A stretch of 64,000 bases of DNA, taken from JAWPMT01 sp965267435 (GTDB lineage Bacteria; Bacteroidota; Bacteroidia; Cytophagales; Cyclobacteriaceae). The notes beneath the pieces were generated by a model. It saw nothing but the letters and a program-made list of their open reading frames with translations, searched no databases and was not told the origin of the DNA. A program made the position numbers and the translations under genes. The first letter of the stretch is position 1; each line of letters opens with the position of its first letter. The stretch covers positions 1,488,001-1,552,000 of the forward strand of contig OZ253960.1 of assembly GCA_965267435.1 (NCBI GenBank), given 5' to 3'. This document shows positions 1 to 9,117 of the stretch, piece after piece.

Positions 1-1259
1 TCACTAAGCAATCCGTCGTGATTCATTGCGACATTATAGAGAGCTCTCATGTAGTCATTCAAGCCAGATTGGTCACTTGTCAAACGCAAGTCCCAATTAA
101 AGGCGATCAATGCGCCTCTTTGGTAGGCGAGATTTTTCAAGTCTGAATAAAAGTCTCCCGCCCGTACTTCCCTTTCCATTTCCAAATAAGAAATGTTTTG
201 ATATGGATTGTCCTTTATTTTCAGGATGTCCGTATTGAAGAATTCGGCGAATTCCCCGGTGGTTATCAGACCGGCATCCAATAATATTTTCCTTGCGAAA
301 TAAGTTGTGAACCCTTCAGTAAACCATTCGTGTTTGGCGCCTATATCCCCATCGGAGGTGTCTATATCTATTTTTCCTGGCAACCAGTAATGAAACATCT
401 CATGTGCAACGATTTCGTTAAACCGGGTGGCGCTGACAGAATTGCCAACGAAGCACACAAATTCATTTGGAATGGCCGTGCCAGCCACCACGCCATTTCG
501 AGCATTGATCACGACATGAAAGAAGGGTTGATCATAGTCATTAAACCACTTTCTCTGGAGGGTTACAATTTGCTCTACTGCGGAAAATAGCTGATCATCT
601 GGAATATCAAAATCACCTTTGATAATGACAGAGACGGGTTTATTTTGAATGTCAAATTTATGGACTTCACCGCCACCACCTATTCGAGATTCAATAAGAT
701 CATTGAAGGAGGCCTTGACCGTGATTTGATTCGGGTGCTCTCCCAAAGAAGAATGCACATACCAGTCTTCAGGTGCATTCAACTCAATTGAATAGACGTA
801 TTCTTTGGTATCGTCTCCAATATGCAATAGCCACTGACAGCCCGCAATATCAAAATAGTCCTGACTTATGATTGGGGCAAATGCAGCTCCCTCTACTGCA
901 CTCGGATCAATGGAGATGACATAATGAATATTGACTTCACCCTGCTGATTTGGAAAAATCAACCGCTCATCGGCCGCGTCGGTTGGTCGAACGATTGTTT
1001 CGTTCTTACCCACAAATTGGATTACGTATTTATACAGATTGGGTGTGCCATAATTTCCAGCAATCAAGCCTACCTTGATAGAATCCTCCTCATCCATTCT
1101 AAACCTCACATCTATTTCAAGGTTGGTTCTATCCATGCCGGCAACTGCCTCAATTCGATAGAAGAGCGAATCTTGAGCTATTGCCAATCCATTTGCTAAA
1201 AGAAAAAATCCAATAATAATATTGAGTTTTAAAGCGCTCTTTCGTGCCAATGACTTCAT
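1..1259 (-). CDS. M61/M1-like secreted metallopeptidase, 3' end outside window
   Basis: The reverse strand is open from an ATG at 1259 to the left edge, so the C-terminus is missing. The protein starts with a signal peptide (about 30 residues, hydrophobic core IIIGFFLLANGLAIAQ). A gluzincin zinc site is visible: HEMFH at about residues 286-290, followed by W and then the WFTEGFTTYF block at about 312-321. HExxH..W followed by W..EG.T.Y is the pattern of family M61 glycyl aminopeptidases, with M1 as the wider clan relative. The glutamate of HExxH and the EG glutamate are both present, so it should be active. It probably acts in the periplasm or at the cell surface on peptides. The gene directly downstream of its promoter side is a LuxR-type membrane regulator on the same strand. 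Confidence 0.75.
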   Translation of the reverse strand, partial: MKSLARKSALKLNIIIGFFLLANGLAIAQDSLFYRIEAVAGMDRTNLEIDVRFRMDEEDSIKVGLIAGNYGTPNLYKYVIQFVGKNETIVRPTDAADERLIFPNQQGEVNIHYVISIDPSAVEGAAFAPIISQDYFDIAGCQWLLHIGDDTKEYVYSIELNAPEDWYVHSSLGEHPNQITVKASFNDLIESRIGGGGEVHKFDIQNKPVSVIIKGDFDIPDDQLFSAVEQIVTLQRKWFNDYDQPFFHVVINARNGVVAGTAIPNEFVCFVGNSVSATRFNEIVAHEMFHYWLPGKIDIDTSDGDIGAKHEWFTEGFTTYFARKILLDAGLITTGEFAEFFNTDILKIKDNPYQNISYLEMEREVRAGDFYSDLKNLAYQRGALIAFNWDLRLTSDQSGLNDYMRALYNVAMNHDGLLS

Positions 1260-1327
1260 TGTTTTTTTGAGACAAATAAAAAGCGCTTACCGGCTTGAAG
1301 TGGGGGCGGAGAGGGTTGGAAAAGGGA

Positions 1328-2383
1328 CTAGTCCCGGGGATGATTTTTAAGTTTTCTTATCAATTCCTTTCTTCCCGAGACATTCATTTTAGCATAAAGA
1401 TTTCGAATATGCGTCTTTACGGTGCTTAACGAAACAAATAGATCAGATGAAATTTCCTTGTTGGACAAACCATTTGAAATCATTAGAGCAACCTTTTTTT
1501 CCTGCAACGTGAGCATTTCCAATTGATGGTTTGTCAATTTCTTATTGGCCGTTCGTAGTTTCCATGAAACCAATAGTAATGCAAGTGTTAAAACAATCAC
1601 CGCCAATAGTAACCATTGATTCATCTTTCGCTGGTAATGGTAATCTTGACTGATTTTGACACTGGATAGTTTCGAAATTTCTTGTTGAAATTGTTCGTAA
1701 TAGGAAGTGCCTTCATAGTGCTCCTTTAACTCGGCCAGCACCTGGTAATAGAAGTCCGGATCACGGCTAAAATTTTGGTTGAGATTGACTGTATTGTCTT
1801 GAATCCTTGCATATCCCATGAGCTTCACCAAGGGGTCATTGATGGAGTCATTGCAATAAGTAATGAACTCGTCAAAAAAGCTCTTTTTCACCTGCCTGAG
1901 CGCTTCTTCATTTTGGGTTTCATTATATTCCTGTGATAAATTCACCTCATAGCCGATCATCTTTCTGAACTCGTAATCGGCTTCATTGGTATTTCGAAAG
2001 GCACTGAACCACCCACGATTTTCTTTAGGGAAGTAGAGAGTATCAGCATTCGAAAAAATAAAATTGTGATAGTTCCTGCTATTTTGATCTCCGTAGATCT
2101 GAAGCCCAACACTTTCCTCATTCAGATTGGTATGAATGCGGTATAGCTTATTCTGTTTGGACAGGAGTTTTCCTTCGAAAACGAAATACCCACTACTGTC
2201 TGTTTTTGTAGTAAACAGCACCTGATCTCCAGAGATCATCGATTCTTCATCAAATCGCAACAAACTGAGATAGATGGTTTTACTCTCTTCCTCAGTGGAT
2301 ATAAACCCGGATATAGAATATTGACCGTAGGAGGACAAAGTCCCACATACCATTATAAGAGCAAGCTTATAAGCTTTTACCAT
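1328..2383 (-). CDS. Membrane-anchored LuxR-type transcriptional regulator
   Basis: A 351-residue protein with three parts. A signal peptide (about 1-20) leads into a periplasmic region that begins with a beta-sandwich-like stretch (SISGFISTEEE...), resembling carboxypeptidase-regulatory-like folds. A single membrane segment lies at about 258-277 (LLLAVIVLTLALLLVSW). A short coiled-coil linker then leads to a C-terminal LuxR helix-turn-helix (about 300-345), with the typical LSNKEISSDLFVSLSTVKTH block. No kinase or receiver domain is seen, so the likely mode is direct signalling from the envelope to a DNA-binding domain on the inner face of the membrane. It lies 68 bp upstream, on the same strand, of the peptidase gene at 1-1259. 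Its target and ligand are unknown. Confidence 0.8.
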   Translation of the reverse strand: MVKAYKLALIMVCGTLSSYGQYSISGFISTEEESKTIYLSLLRFDEESMISGDQVLFTTKTDSSGYFVFEGKLLSKQNKLYRIHTNLNEESVGLQIYGDQNSRNYHNFIFSNADTLYFPKENRGWFSAFRNTNEADYEFRKMIGYEVNLSQEYNETQNEEALRQVKKSFFDEFITYCNDSINDPLVKLMGYARIQDNTVNLNQNFSRDPDFYYQVLAELKEHYEGTSYYEQFQQEISKLSSVKISQDYHYQRKMNQWLLLAVIVLTLALLLVSWKLRTANKKLTNHQLEMLTLQEKKVALMISNGLSNKEISSDLFVSLSTVKTHIRNLYAKMNVSGRKELIRKLKNHPRD

Positions 2384-2861
2384 AATGGTAAATTTATGAC
2401 AAGGCAGTCAAGCAAGACGCAGGAGCACTTAACTAAAAGAAATGTCGAATAGCAACGTAGACGTGGTAGTCCCGCCTTGCCGACGGTCCCCAGACCCCTT
2501 TATTCTTAGTAGTAGTAATAGGAGTTAAATCTAAAGACCACCGCGGTTCATATAATGCCTGGCCCGCCGCATGAATTATGCCCAATAAAGTTCGATGGCA
2601 TCAGGCGAAAAGTCCGTGGTGGTGGGTTTTTAAGACAGGGGAGGGCTACAACTAGATTCAGGACATTTCCCTGGATGGCTCCGTGGACCGAAATACAGGG
2701 AAGCTTACACAGCAGGTGATTAATCATTGATTATGCTACTTTCAAGGGGGTATGGACATCAGGATAAGGGTTAAATATTCCAATCTCATACCCTGTAGGA
2801 CGTCAGAGGCGGATTTTTAACCGTAACAAAAGTGACTTTTAAACTTTTGAAATTCGTCATT
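2384..2861. other. Intergenic region with one copy of repeat A
   Basis: No convincing gene lies here. The region is GC-mixed and contains the repeat A signature (TTTTAAGACAGGGGAGGGCT) at 2626-2652, which recurs at 12057 and 36748. The rest shows no recognised feature. Confidence 0.6.
2626..2652 (+). repeat. Repeat A, short copy A1
   Basis: This 27-bp stretch matches 12057-12081 and 36748-36774, differing from the latter only in the AGACAGGG/AGACTCGG part. Only the core is shared here; the longer right-hand part found in A2 and A3 is not recognisable. Confidence 0.65.
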
Positions 2862-3914
2862 ATGAAAAAAATCTATTCTATCGCCCTGATGATGCTACCG
2901 ACGTTGCTTTTCGCTCAAAATGATAAGCTTGAGGCACTCGCTACCTATACCAAAGTAGATGACTCCTTTGTTTTCTATGATCTTGACTTTGTTCATTGTG
3001 ATGTTGGTTTTACCATAGGTCATATGGGTATTAGCCAGGTTTCCGGTAGCTTTTCGACATTCGAGGGTGCCGCAATCTTTGATTTAAGTGATCCCGAGAC
3101 ACTAAGCACCACGTTTAGGATTGATGTTGGCAGCATCAACACCAATCAGACATGGAGGGATAAAGATCTGCAATCAAAAAAGTGGTTTGATAAGGAAAAT
3201 TATCCTTACATAACCTTTCAAAGCACAAAATCCGTCGCAACGGAAAAGGGATTAATACTCACGGGCGATCTAACCATGAAGGGTGTGACCAAGGAAGTGG
3301 ACATCGCAATGAGCAAGCCATCCACCTTCACAAAGTCATATGTGGGCTATCACCTGGCGTTTAATGGCAGTACCGTGCTCAACAGAAAGGATTTTGGAGT
3401 AGGAGAGGACACCTGGTGGAATGACGTAATTGAGGGCATAGCCCAACTTGAGGATTCCGTTGAAATTGACCTTTCTATTATCTACCAGTTCCAGTCCATA
3501 GATTTTATCCGCAGCCGTTTTTTCAAAAATGAAACGGAGCTGTACAACGTGTTGAACGCAAGTGGTTTGAAATACGCGATCAATACCTTTGACCAACAAA
3601 AGGAGGCTTATGAGTCATTGCCTGAGAGCAATGACGATGACTTTGATGCCATTACGGCCAAGGACCTCATTACGGTCAGCCAGGCATTGACGATAGAAGG
3701 TCGCTACCAGGAGGCAATTGAGCTGTTGCAGCACAACATGAAGTGCTATCCAGAAGATGATCAGACCTTGGCTGTATTGGGCAACCTATTCTTAAGAACG
3801 GGCCAACTTGAAAAAGCGAAGGAATTTGTCGAGAAAAGTCTTACGAAGAGCCCTGACAATCCCCTGGCCCTTGAACTGAAACGTCATCTTCCTGAGCAGT
3901 CCTATGGTAAGTAA
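2862..3914 (+). CDS. YceI-domain protein with C-terminal TPR repeats
   Basis: The start at 2862 is chosen because it begins a clean signal peptide (MKKIYSIALMMLPTLLFAQ); an in-frame ATG ten codons upstream would spoil it. Residues about 30-215 form a YceI-like lipocalin fold (VHCDVGFTIGHMGISQVSGSF, then TWRDKDLQSKKWFDKENYP and LTGDLTMKGVTKEV), a family that binds long isoprenoid or amphiphilic lipids in the periplasm. Residues about 270-345 carry tetratricopeptide-like repeats (GRYQEAIELLQHNMKCYPED, then TGQLEKAKEFVEKSLTKSPD). YceI proteins are usually single-domain and near 190 residues, so this 350-residue fusion is longer than usual. The AraC gene follows 33 bp later and may be co-transcribed. 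Confidence 0.82.
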   Translation: MKKIYSIALMMLPTLLFAQNDKLEALATYTKVDDSFVFYDLDFVHCDVGFTIGHMGISQVSGSFSTFEGAAIFDLSDPETLSTTFRIDVGSINTNQTWRDKDLQSKKWFDKENYPYITFQSTKSVATEKGLILTGDLTMKGVTKEVDIAMSKPSTFTKSYVGYHLAFNGSTVLNRKDFGVGEDTWWNDVIEGIAQLEDSVEIDLSIIYQFQSIDFIRSRFFKNETELYNVLNASGLKYAINTFDQQKEAYESLPESNDDDFDAITAKDLITVSQALTIEGRYQEAIELLQHNMKCYPEDDQTLAVLGNLFLRTGQLEKAKEFVEKSLTKSPDNPLALELKRHLPEQSYGK

Positions 3915-3947
3915 CAAATGTTCAATTATGAATAAATTGTGAATGCT

Positions 3948-4775
3948 ATGCGCCTCAACGTTGCCATCAAATACAGGATTTTCGGTTATTTCCTTTTCTG
4001 CGGTCTTGCTGTAGCAATGGCGGAAATCTATAAGAATTGGATGGTTATGCTGCAGTACGACGAACCATCGGTAGTACTGGTGTCTTCGGTGATCTGGGAA
4101 TATGTAGCCTACTCATTAATAGCGATCATTTTTCCGGTAAGCTACTATTCCTCATCGAACATCTGGCGCAGATGGATGCGAGTGATAATCACCGCTATTT
4201 TATTTACCCTACTGTACGTCAGCATTTTATCTTTGATTGAGTGGCTAGAATTTGGCCGACAATACAGTCTTTACAAGGGCTGGAAGTTTAGCCTTTTTCA
4301 TATTCCCTACGTCCTGGCGGGCTATGCTTTTATCAGTTTCCTGGTTTACCAGCTCAATATTTCTCTTTATAAATCCACCAAATACTCGCATATAAAGTTG
4401 AGCCAGCTGGAGTCGAAACAGATCTACTCCATGATACTGTCTCTGTTGGTTGAGCAGCAGTACTTCCTAAGGTCAAAACTTAAAATCACCGATGTTTCCA
4501 CGCGGCTGGAAATCCCGATTAATAAGGTTTCCCGGGCCATAAATGAAAATTTTCTTGGAAGCTTTTCTGACCTGGTCAATCATCATCGCATCAACCACGC
4601 CAAAAAGTTATTGTCAGATGGCACAAACAATGACAAGCTCTATGCCATAGCACTTGATTCAGGATTTAGCAACAAAGTGACCTTTCATCAACAGTTCAAA
4701 AAAGCCATGGGTATGTCTCCGCAGGAATATCGAGCCCAGCAGGTAGCGCATTCAGGGAATCTCAGAGTATCCTGA
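3948..4775 (+). CDS. Membrane-associated AraC-family regulator
   Basis: A 275-residue protein if started at the ATG at 3948; a GTG three codons upstream (3939) is also possible. The N-terminal half holds about four hydrophobic segments (YFLFCGLAVAMA, YVAYSLIAIIFPVSYY, VIITAILFTLLYVSILSL, IPYVLAGYAFISFLVY), so it is an inner-membrane protein. The C-terminal 100 residues are an AraC double helix-turn-helix, including LYAIALDSGFSNKVTFHQQF and GMSPQEYRAQ. The layout resembles the membrane AraC regulators common in Bacteroidota. The signal it senses is unknown. Its position behind the YceI-TPR gene suggests a link to lipid or envelope status, which is inference. Confidence 0.82.
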   Translation: MRLNVAIKYRIFGYFLFCGLAVAMAEIYKNWMVMLQYDEPSVVLVSSVIWEYVAYSLIAIIFPVSYYSSSNIWRRWMRVIITAILFTLLYVSILSLIEWLEFGRQYSLYKGWKFSLFHIPYVLAGYAFISFLVYQLNISLYKSTKYSHIKLSQLESKQIYSMILSLLVEQQYFLRSKLKITDVSTRLEIPINKVSRAINENFLGSFSDLVNHHRINHAKKLLSDGTNNDKLYAIALDSGFSNKVTFHQQFKKAMGMSPQEYRAQQVAHSGNLRVS

Positions 4776-5087
4776 CTGGAGTTTCGGGCGGAGCACCCTC
4801 CCTTCTGGTCTCTGGCGGCCATAGCCTGCACTGCGTGAAGACCACCGTCCCCGACGCCTGCGATCTGGGGTACTTCGTGGCGTTGGCAGAGGATGCCCGT
4901 ACCACGGTCACCCTCGAACTACACTTATTTACCTGGCAAGCCGAGGACACTCAATCGTCTTCAGCGAGAGTGCAAGCCCATAGCAAAAAGTAATGCCAAT
5001 GACAGACGCCGCACAAAACTGCACCAGACGTCGGTGATGCCCTCGCTGGATTGTTGCAACCATATACACCTAAATAATAGCAGTGCG
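4776..5087. other. Intergenic region without clear gene
   Basis: About 310 bp. A forward frame is open from about 4770 to 4993 without an ATG start and with no recognisable domain. It contains TCTCTGGCGGCCATAGCC (about 4817-4834), close to TCTCCGGCGGCCAAAGCC at about 9565, so it probably holds a degraded repeat rather than a gene. Confidence 0.4.
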
Positions 5088-5624
5088 ATGAAACTCAAAA
5101 AAGGAGATACTGTACCTCATATTGAATTGCCGGATATCAATGGCAATGCCTTTCAGTTGTCAGAGCTCCAAGGCAAACGCTTGCTACTCACGTTTTACCG
5201 CTTTGCCAGCTGCCCCTTCTGCAACTTGCGCCTGCATCAAATCGCCAATCGATATGGAGAGTTGGGTGAGATGGTCCATGTCGCGATCTTCAGCGGATCT
5301 GTGCATCAGCTGAACCAACATACTTCGAAACACAAGGATCTGTTCCCCATATTGGCAGATGAGCAGGAGCATTACTACCGGCAGATCACTGTCGAACGAT
5401 CCTGGAAAGGGATGTTGAAGGGCGTGTTTGGCCGAATGCCTCACTTACTGAAAAGCATGTCGATGGGTCATATACCGAGGGAATTTGGGCATCGCATGTT
5501 ATTGATGCCCGTCGACATCCTGGTTGATGAACATGGGAGGATCGCGGACATCAAGTATGGGACAGACGAGGGAGATCATATTGCCATGAATGACGTACTG
5601 GCGTTTGCTCGTGCGTCTGGATAG
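5088..5624 (+). CDS. AhpC/TSA-type peroxiredoxin-like protein
   Basis: The start at 5088 (MKLKKGDTVPHIELPD) gives a 178-residue thioredoxin-fold protein; the longer frame upstream has no family features. The opening matches AhpC/TSA proteins: a KGD.vP...LpD strand, then the redox loop YRFASCPFCNLRLHQIANRY, where CPFC carries a Cys pair in a CxxC arrangement. Later SGSVHQLNQH, FPILADEQ and the C-terminal DILVDEHGRIADIKYGTD strands fit the fold. It is cytoplasmic (no signal peptide). The likely job is thiol-based reduction of peroxides or redox transfer, but the subfamily partner is unknown. It stands alone between an AraC gene and a convergent gene. Confidence 0.8.
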   Translation: MKLKKGDTVPHIELPDINGNAFQLSELQGKRLLLTFYRFASCPFCNLRLHQIANRYGELGEMVHVAIFSGSVHQLNQHTSKHKDLFPILADEQEHYYRQITVERSWKGMLKGVFGRMPHLLKSMSMGHIPREFGHRMLLMPVDILVDEHGRIADIKYGTDEGDHIAMNDVLAFARASG

Positions 5625-5706
5625 ATTGGGCGATAAGGCCGAGCATAGGGGCATTCAGCCCATTACTAGTTAGGGGCCCGCGGTGTGTCCAATAGGCCAA
5701 GTTCCT

Positions 5707-7284
5707 TCAAAACAAGCCCTTTGATATCAATGACGCTGCACTCGACGCAAGCATTGGAAGCATAAATGAAGCCCTGAGCTTCCTCATACTCCGGTGAATA
5801 CCCATGATCGCCCATAAATACCGGGGCACCACCAGCTCCCCATCAGGAGAGAGTTCATTTTGAAATACATGTCCCGGCGTAAGGAGCACAAAAAAGTCTC
5901 CTGCATTTTTATGATCCATTTGGATTTTACCGAGCTCTTCGAATTCATAAATTTCTTCGATAAAGAATTCACCGGTGGTAGGGAGGCTTGAGGTCTTCAA
6001 CGACTTGATTGTTTCGACAATCAGTTGTTTGCGGGCCTGCGTTAAGTCTGGATTCATGTAAATATGCGAAGAGACTTTCCCGGGAATCCCGACAGCCTCC
6101 CAGTCTGCCTGGGATACAGATGTATTTATCCCTTTCTCTTCCAGTAGGCGATTGATGTTAATGCTTGAATGGATGCCGGAGAATCCATGCCCTGAAGAAA
6201 CGATCAGCGCATAGCCATTGTCGGAGGCAAATTCCTCCATGATTTTTATATCCTCAAAGAGCCGTCCATAGGCACCCAGGAGCAGGTCATCATAGCGCGC
6301 AGAATCTTGAGCGAGCCGATAGATGAGGTGCCCATACCTATCAATCAATGGATAGTCGACCATGATGAGCTCATACTCCTTGAGGTCACTTAACGCCTGA
6401 AAAGCATCCATCACATAGTTCATCTCAAAATCAATTTCTTCCAGCAGTGTTTCCGTCGGTAGCTGTCCTGAAGTGTAGGCCGCTATGTTAGGCCATCCGG
6501 CCGCAGGTCCAAGAATGCTATCGACCTGGCTGATAAAGTCACTAGGATAGCCCCGGGAGCTAAAGGTCGCTCTTTGATAGAGCGTAATGGTATCCCTTGT
6601 TTCTGCCAGCCACTTGATGGCATACGATTGAGCGGTGCCGCCGGCATCGCGTTCATGCACCCGACCCCATTGGTTCATGGGTATTTCGGTCAAAAAGCCA
6701 TTGGACGGATCCGAGTCATTGTCGACGATGAGCTTCTGCCTATCGGAGGCCTTGTAAAATCCCCTGCTGTCCGTCGTATCCAGGGACTGGTAGGTGTTCG
6801 AAGCTGCCGGCACTAATTGGATAAACCGGGCGCCCCGTTCTATCCTTCCCTGGGCCATGCAGTCCACTTGCCGGTGACTGGTCGATTGGCCGTGCAGCGT
6901 AAGGCTGCCAATGTTCAGGACTTGCAGGCCGGCATCATCTGCGACTTCCCAAAACGCCGCCACCTGAAACCGCTCATTGAAGCCGCTAACAAGCTGCAAC
7001 ACGCTGTCCCTTTTTGCATATAGATGCCCTACAATTCCGTGCTCGGCGGGGTATGTTCCTGTTTCGTAGGAGCCTATGTTAGAAATGGTCACCGCATTGG
7101 TGATGGGTGTCAGGCGGCTCAGTTCAAGTCCTGCGGGTACGTCAGGGTTTTGTGTTTCCAAAAACCGGGATACATCTGTATAGGAGCCACCCCTGGCGTG
7201 CACAACGATAACCTTCCTCGGCGTCTCCCGCACCTGGCATGTCGTTGCGAGGATGGATAGTAAAATGACGAAGCCTGCTCTCAT
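5707..7284 (-). CDS. Phosphodiesterase/alkaline-phosphatase-superfamily protein lacking metal ligands
   Basis: A 525-residue secreted protein (signal peptide or lipobox near ILATTC at residue 16). It has the fold signature of type I phosphodiesterase/nucleotide pyrophosphatases: NAVTISNIGSYETGTYPAEHGIVGH (about 64-88) around the nucleophile Thr, DYPLIDRYGH (about 311-320) with Asp and His ligands, and SSGHGF (about 368). Two metal-binding aspartates of the family appear replaced: the usual VxxDG after the first strand reads VIVVHARGG, and the usual SDHG reads SSGHG. The Thr, the DxxxGH pair and the last His are kept. It may be a pseudoenzyme, a binding protein, or an enzyme with altered metal use. 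No co-oriented partner is adjacent. Confidence 0.75.
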   Translation of the reverse strand: MRAGFVILLSILATTCQVRETPRKVIVVHARGGSYTDVSRFLETQNPDVPAGLELSRLTPITNAVTISNIGSYETGTYPAEHGIVGHLYAKRDSVLQLVSGFNERFQVAAFWEVADDAGLQVLNIGSLTLHGQSTSHRQVDCMAQGRIERGARFIQLVPAASNTYQSLDTTDSRGFYKASDRQKLIVDNDSDPSNGFLTEIPMNQWGRVHERDAGGTAQSYAIKWLAETRDTITLYQRATFSSRGYPSDFISQVDSILGPAAGWPNIAAYTSGQLPTETLLEEIDFEMNYVMDAFQALSDLKEYELIMVDYPLIDRYGHLIYRLAQDSARYDDLLLGAYGRLFEDIKIMEEFASDNGYALIVSSGHGFSGIHSSININRLLEEKGINTSVSQADWEAVGIPGKVSSHIYMNPDLTQARKQLIVETIKSLKTSSLPTTGEFFIEEIYEFEELGKIQMDHKNAGDFFVLLTPGHVFQNELSPDGELVVPRYLWAIMGIHRSMRKLRASFMLPMLASSAASLISKGLF

Positions 7285-7536
7285 CGTTTCTCTACCTGCA
7301 TGGGGTTTGGATAGTCCTTTTACCGACTCTGATGAGAAAAAGGATGTGGAAATTCAACGAATGACAATATATGCTGCAAACTACAATACAGCAGGTGATA
7401 TAGCATTGAGGTGAAAAAAAGCCGTGCATTGGCCTGGGGCGTAATTACCGATTTGCCTAAAGAAGAATCACTGATCGACTTGTGCTACGGCGGGCGATTC
7501 TGGAGTAGCTTCCAGTTAGTGTACTAATTCATATCT

Positions 7537-8349
7537 CTAATCATTCAACATAGCGTCGATATCGTCCAGGTAAATTTGATCCATAATAGCTACATATGGG
7601 TCAAACATCCGATAACCCTCCAAGTACAGTTCTTTGGCTTTTACAAGTTGGTTTTTTACTGCGGATTCCTTTCCTAAATTACTGTATATCAGCGAAATGT
7701 AATATCTATTTTCAGCTAGATCATTGGTGTTTTCTTGTTCCTTAAATGCTTTGAGGGCAGATGGATATTGGCCAGTCTCCAGGTACAGTACACCCAAATG
7801 CAGATAATCATAGGGCCCCGCATACTGGGTATTATTCTTCATGTGATTCTCTATAATGGTAATTGCTTTTTGCTTATCTCCAAGTGCCTTGTAGCAAAGT
7901 GCACGCGCTATATGCAGATGGTAATCTCCGTTGACTGAATAACCAATGTCATAGTCTACCAGTTGATCGAGGTATTCAATGTCGTCAATAGCCCCCTGGT
8001 AGTCTCGGAAAAATTGGTACCGGCACCAACCCCTGTAATCCAGATAGGCTGTTGGATCATGAGCGACTGCCAGATCCATTAATTTCTTCCAGGTTACGAA
8101 ATCGCCACTTTTGAGATACGCTGTTGATTTAGCACGATAAGCAAAGGCAAATGAGGAATCAATGGCGAGTGATTTATCCAGGGCTTCCTGGTACCTTCTG
8201 CTAAACTGATAATGGCCCTTTCTCTTTTCCGCCGTGCGACAAGCTCGATACTTTAGCGTATCATTCTGATATAGATAGGCTTCACAGTTTTGCTGCCCCA
8301 TGACCTGCGTGGTAAATACCAGGAAAAAGGTTAGACATATCATTTTCAT
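7537..8349 (-). CDS. Secreted TPR-repeat protein
   Basis: A 270-residue protein with a signal peptide (MKMICLTFFLVFTTQVMGQQ) and tetratricopeptide-like repeats through most of its length (RRYQEALDKSLAIDSSFAFAYRAKSTAYLKSGDF; ALCYKALGDKQKAITIIENHM; GVLYLETGQYPSALKAFKEQE). It starts within the stop of the upstream lipoprotein gene (ATGA overlap at 8346-8349), so the two are translated from one message. TPR proteins act as protein-interaction scaffolds. A periplasmic partnership with the lipoprotein is likely, but its function is unknown. Confidence 0.78.
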   Translation of the reverse strand: MKMICLTFFLVFTTQVMGQQNCEAYLYQNDTLKYRACRTAEKRKGHYQFSRRYQEALDKSLAIDSSFAFAYRAKSTAYLKSGDFVTWKKLMDLAVAHDPTAYLDYRGWCRYQFFRDYQGAIDDIEYLDQLVDYDIGYSVNGDYHLHIARALCYKALGDKQKAITIIENHMKNNTQYAGPYDYLHLGVLYLETGQYPSALKAFKEQENTNDLAENRYYISLIYSNLGKESAVKNQLVKAKELYLEGYRMFDPYVAIMDQIYLDDIDAMLND

Positions 8350-8888
8350 GGCATGATATCTATTAATTGTCCTTCTTTGATTTTAAAAATCAGGTATTGA
8401 TAATAGTCCTTGGCCCGACCATCATCATATTGCAGCATCCAACCCTTCACATTCCTGGTAAATGTCATTAACTGGTGTGTTATGCGCGAGTCATAGGTCA
8501 TTGGATTGTAGTTTTCATCAGCTTCTAGCAATCTGAATCTACCCGTTTCGCCTTTGCAGTTGACAATGAAGCGGATCCGAATCCAGCCGCTTTGATCAAC
8601 AGGAACAGCTTCATATTGTGTAAAAAAGAAGTCTTCTAAAGCCTTTTTTTCGCCTTCATAAAGCATTCCCTTTCCCATGTTAAAATATTGCTTGACCTGG
8701 TATTCACGATGGCATAATTGAAACGTTGAATCATCCAGGTTCTCATTGAATTGGGAATCGCCAACCCATCGCAAATACAGGGAAGTAGTTTCTTGGTTAC
8801 TCAAAGCAGGGGTTTGAGGCTTTTCCGGAGCCGAGCATGTACAAGTCAGTACAGCAATCAGTATTACACTGAATTTATGTAAATGCAT
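8346..8888 (-). CDS. Predicted lipoprotein of unknown function
   Basis: A 180-residue protein with a lipoprotein-type signal (ILIAVLTCTCSAPEK). The mature part has no recognised domain. The segment SGWIRIRFIVNCKGETGRFRL resembles the beta-strand of TonB C-terminal domains (vxvxFvvnxxGxvxxxxv), so a TonB_C-like or energy-transducer-like fold is possible but not shown. It overlaps the downstream TPR gene by 4 bp and so forms a two-gene operon with it. Confidence 0.6.
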   Translation of the reverse strand: MHLHKFSVILIAVLTCTCSAPEKPQTPALSNQETTSLYLRWVGDSQFNENLDDSTFQLCHREYQVKQYFNMGKGMLYEGEKKALEDFFFTQYEAVPVDQSGWIRIRFIVNCKGETGRFRLLEADENYNPMTYDSRITHQLMTFTRNVKGWMLQYDDGRAKDYYQYLIFKIKEGQLIDIMP

Positions 8889-9117
8889 AGATCATTAGTA
8901 GTTCATGACATCATGGCAAGCACTATGCCGCTTGTCGAAATGGGTATAAAACGTGGTATTAATGGTTATCATGCGAGGTTCGCGATTGATGGTTGCGCGA
9001 AGGTGATCAACCAGATGTTTGAAAACGAACGGTTTGAAAAGGTTTCCTGGGCCGTCTTAAAAAGCATCCGACACAGGTTAGCAGTTGTCATCTAGCACCA
9101 TCTCATTACGTCCAGGG

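Noticed and set aside
4770..4993. Forward frame open for about 70 codons after the AraC gene
   Set aside because: There is no ATG start and no recognised domain; part of it resembles a repeat at 9.56 kb.
7411..7528. Short forward frame reading like a protein C-terminus (RALAWGVITDLPKEESLIDL)
   Set aside because: It is under 40 codons, has no start and no recognisable family; it may be a remnant.
8883..9095. Forward 70-codon open frame
   Set aside because: It has no family features, overlaps the start of the reverse lipoprotein gene, and runs towards a repeat region; chance is likely.
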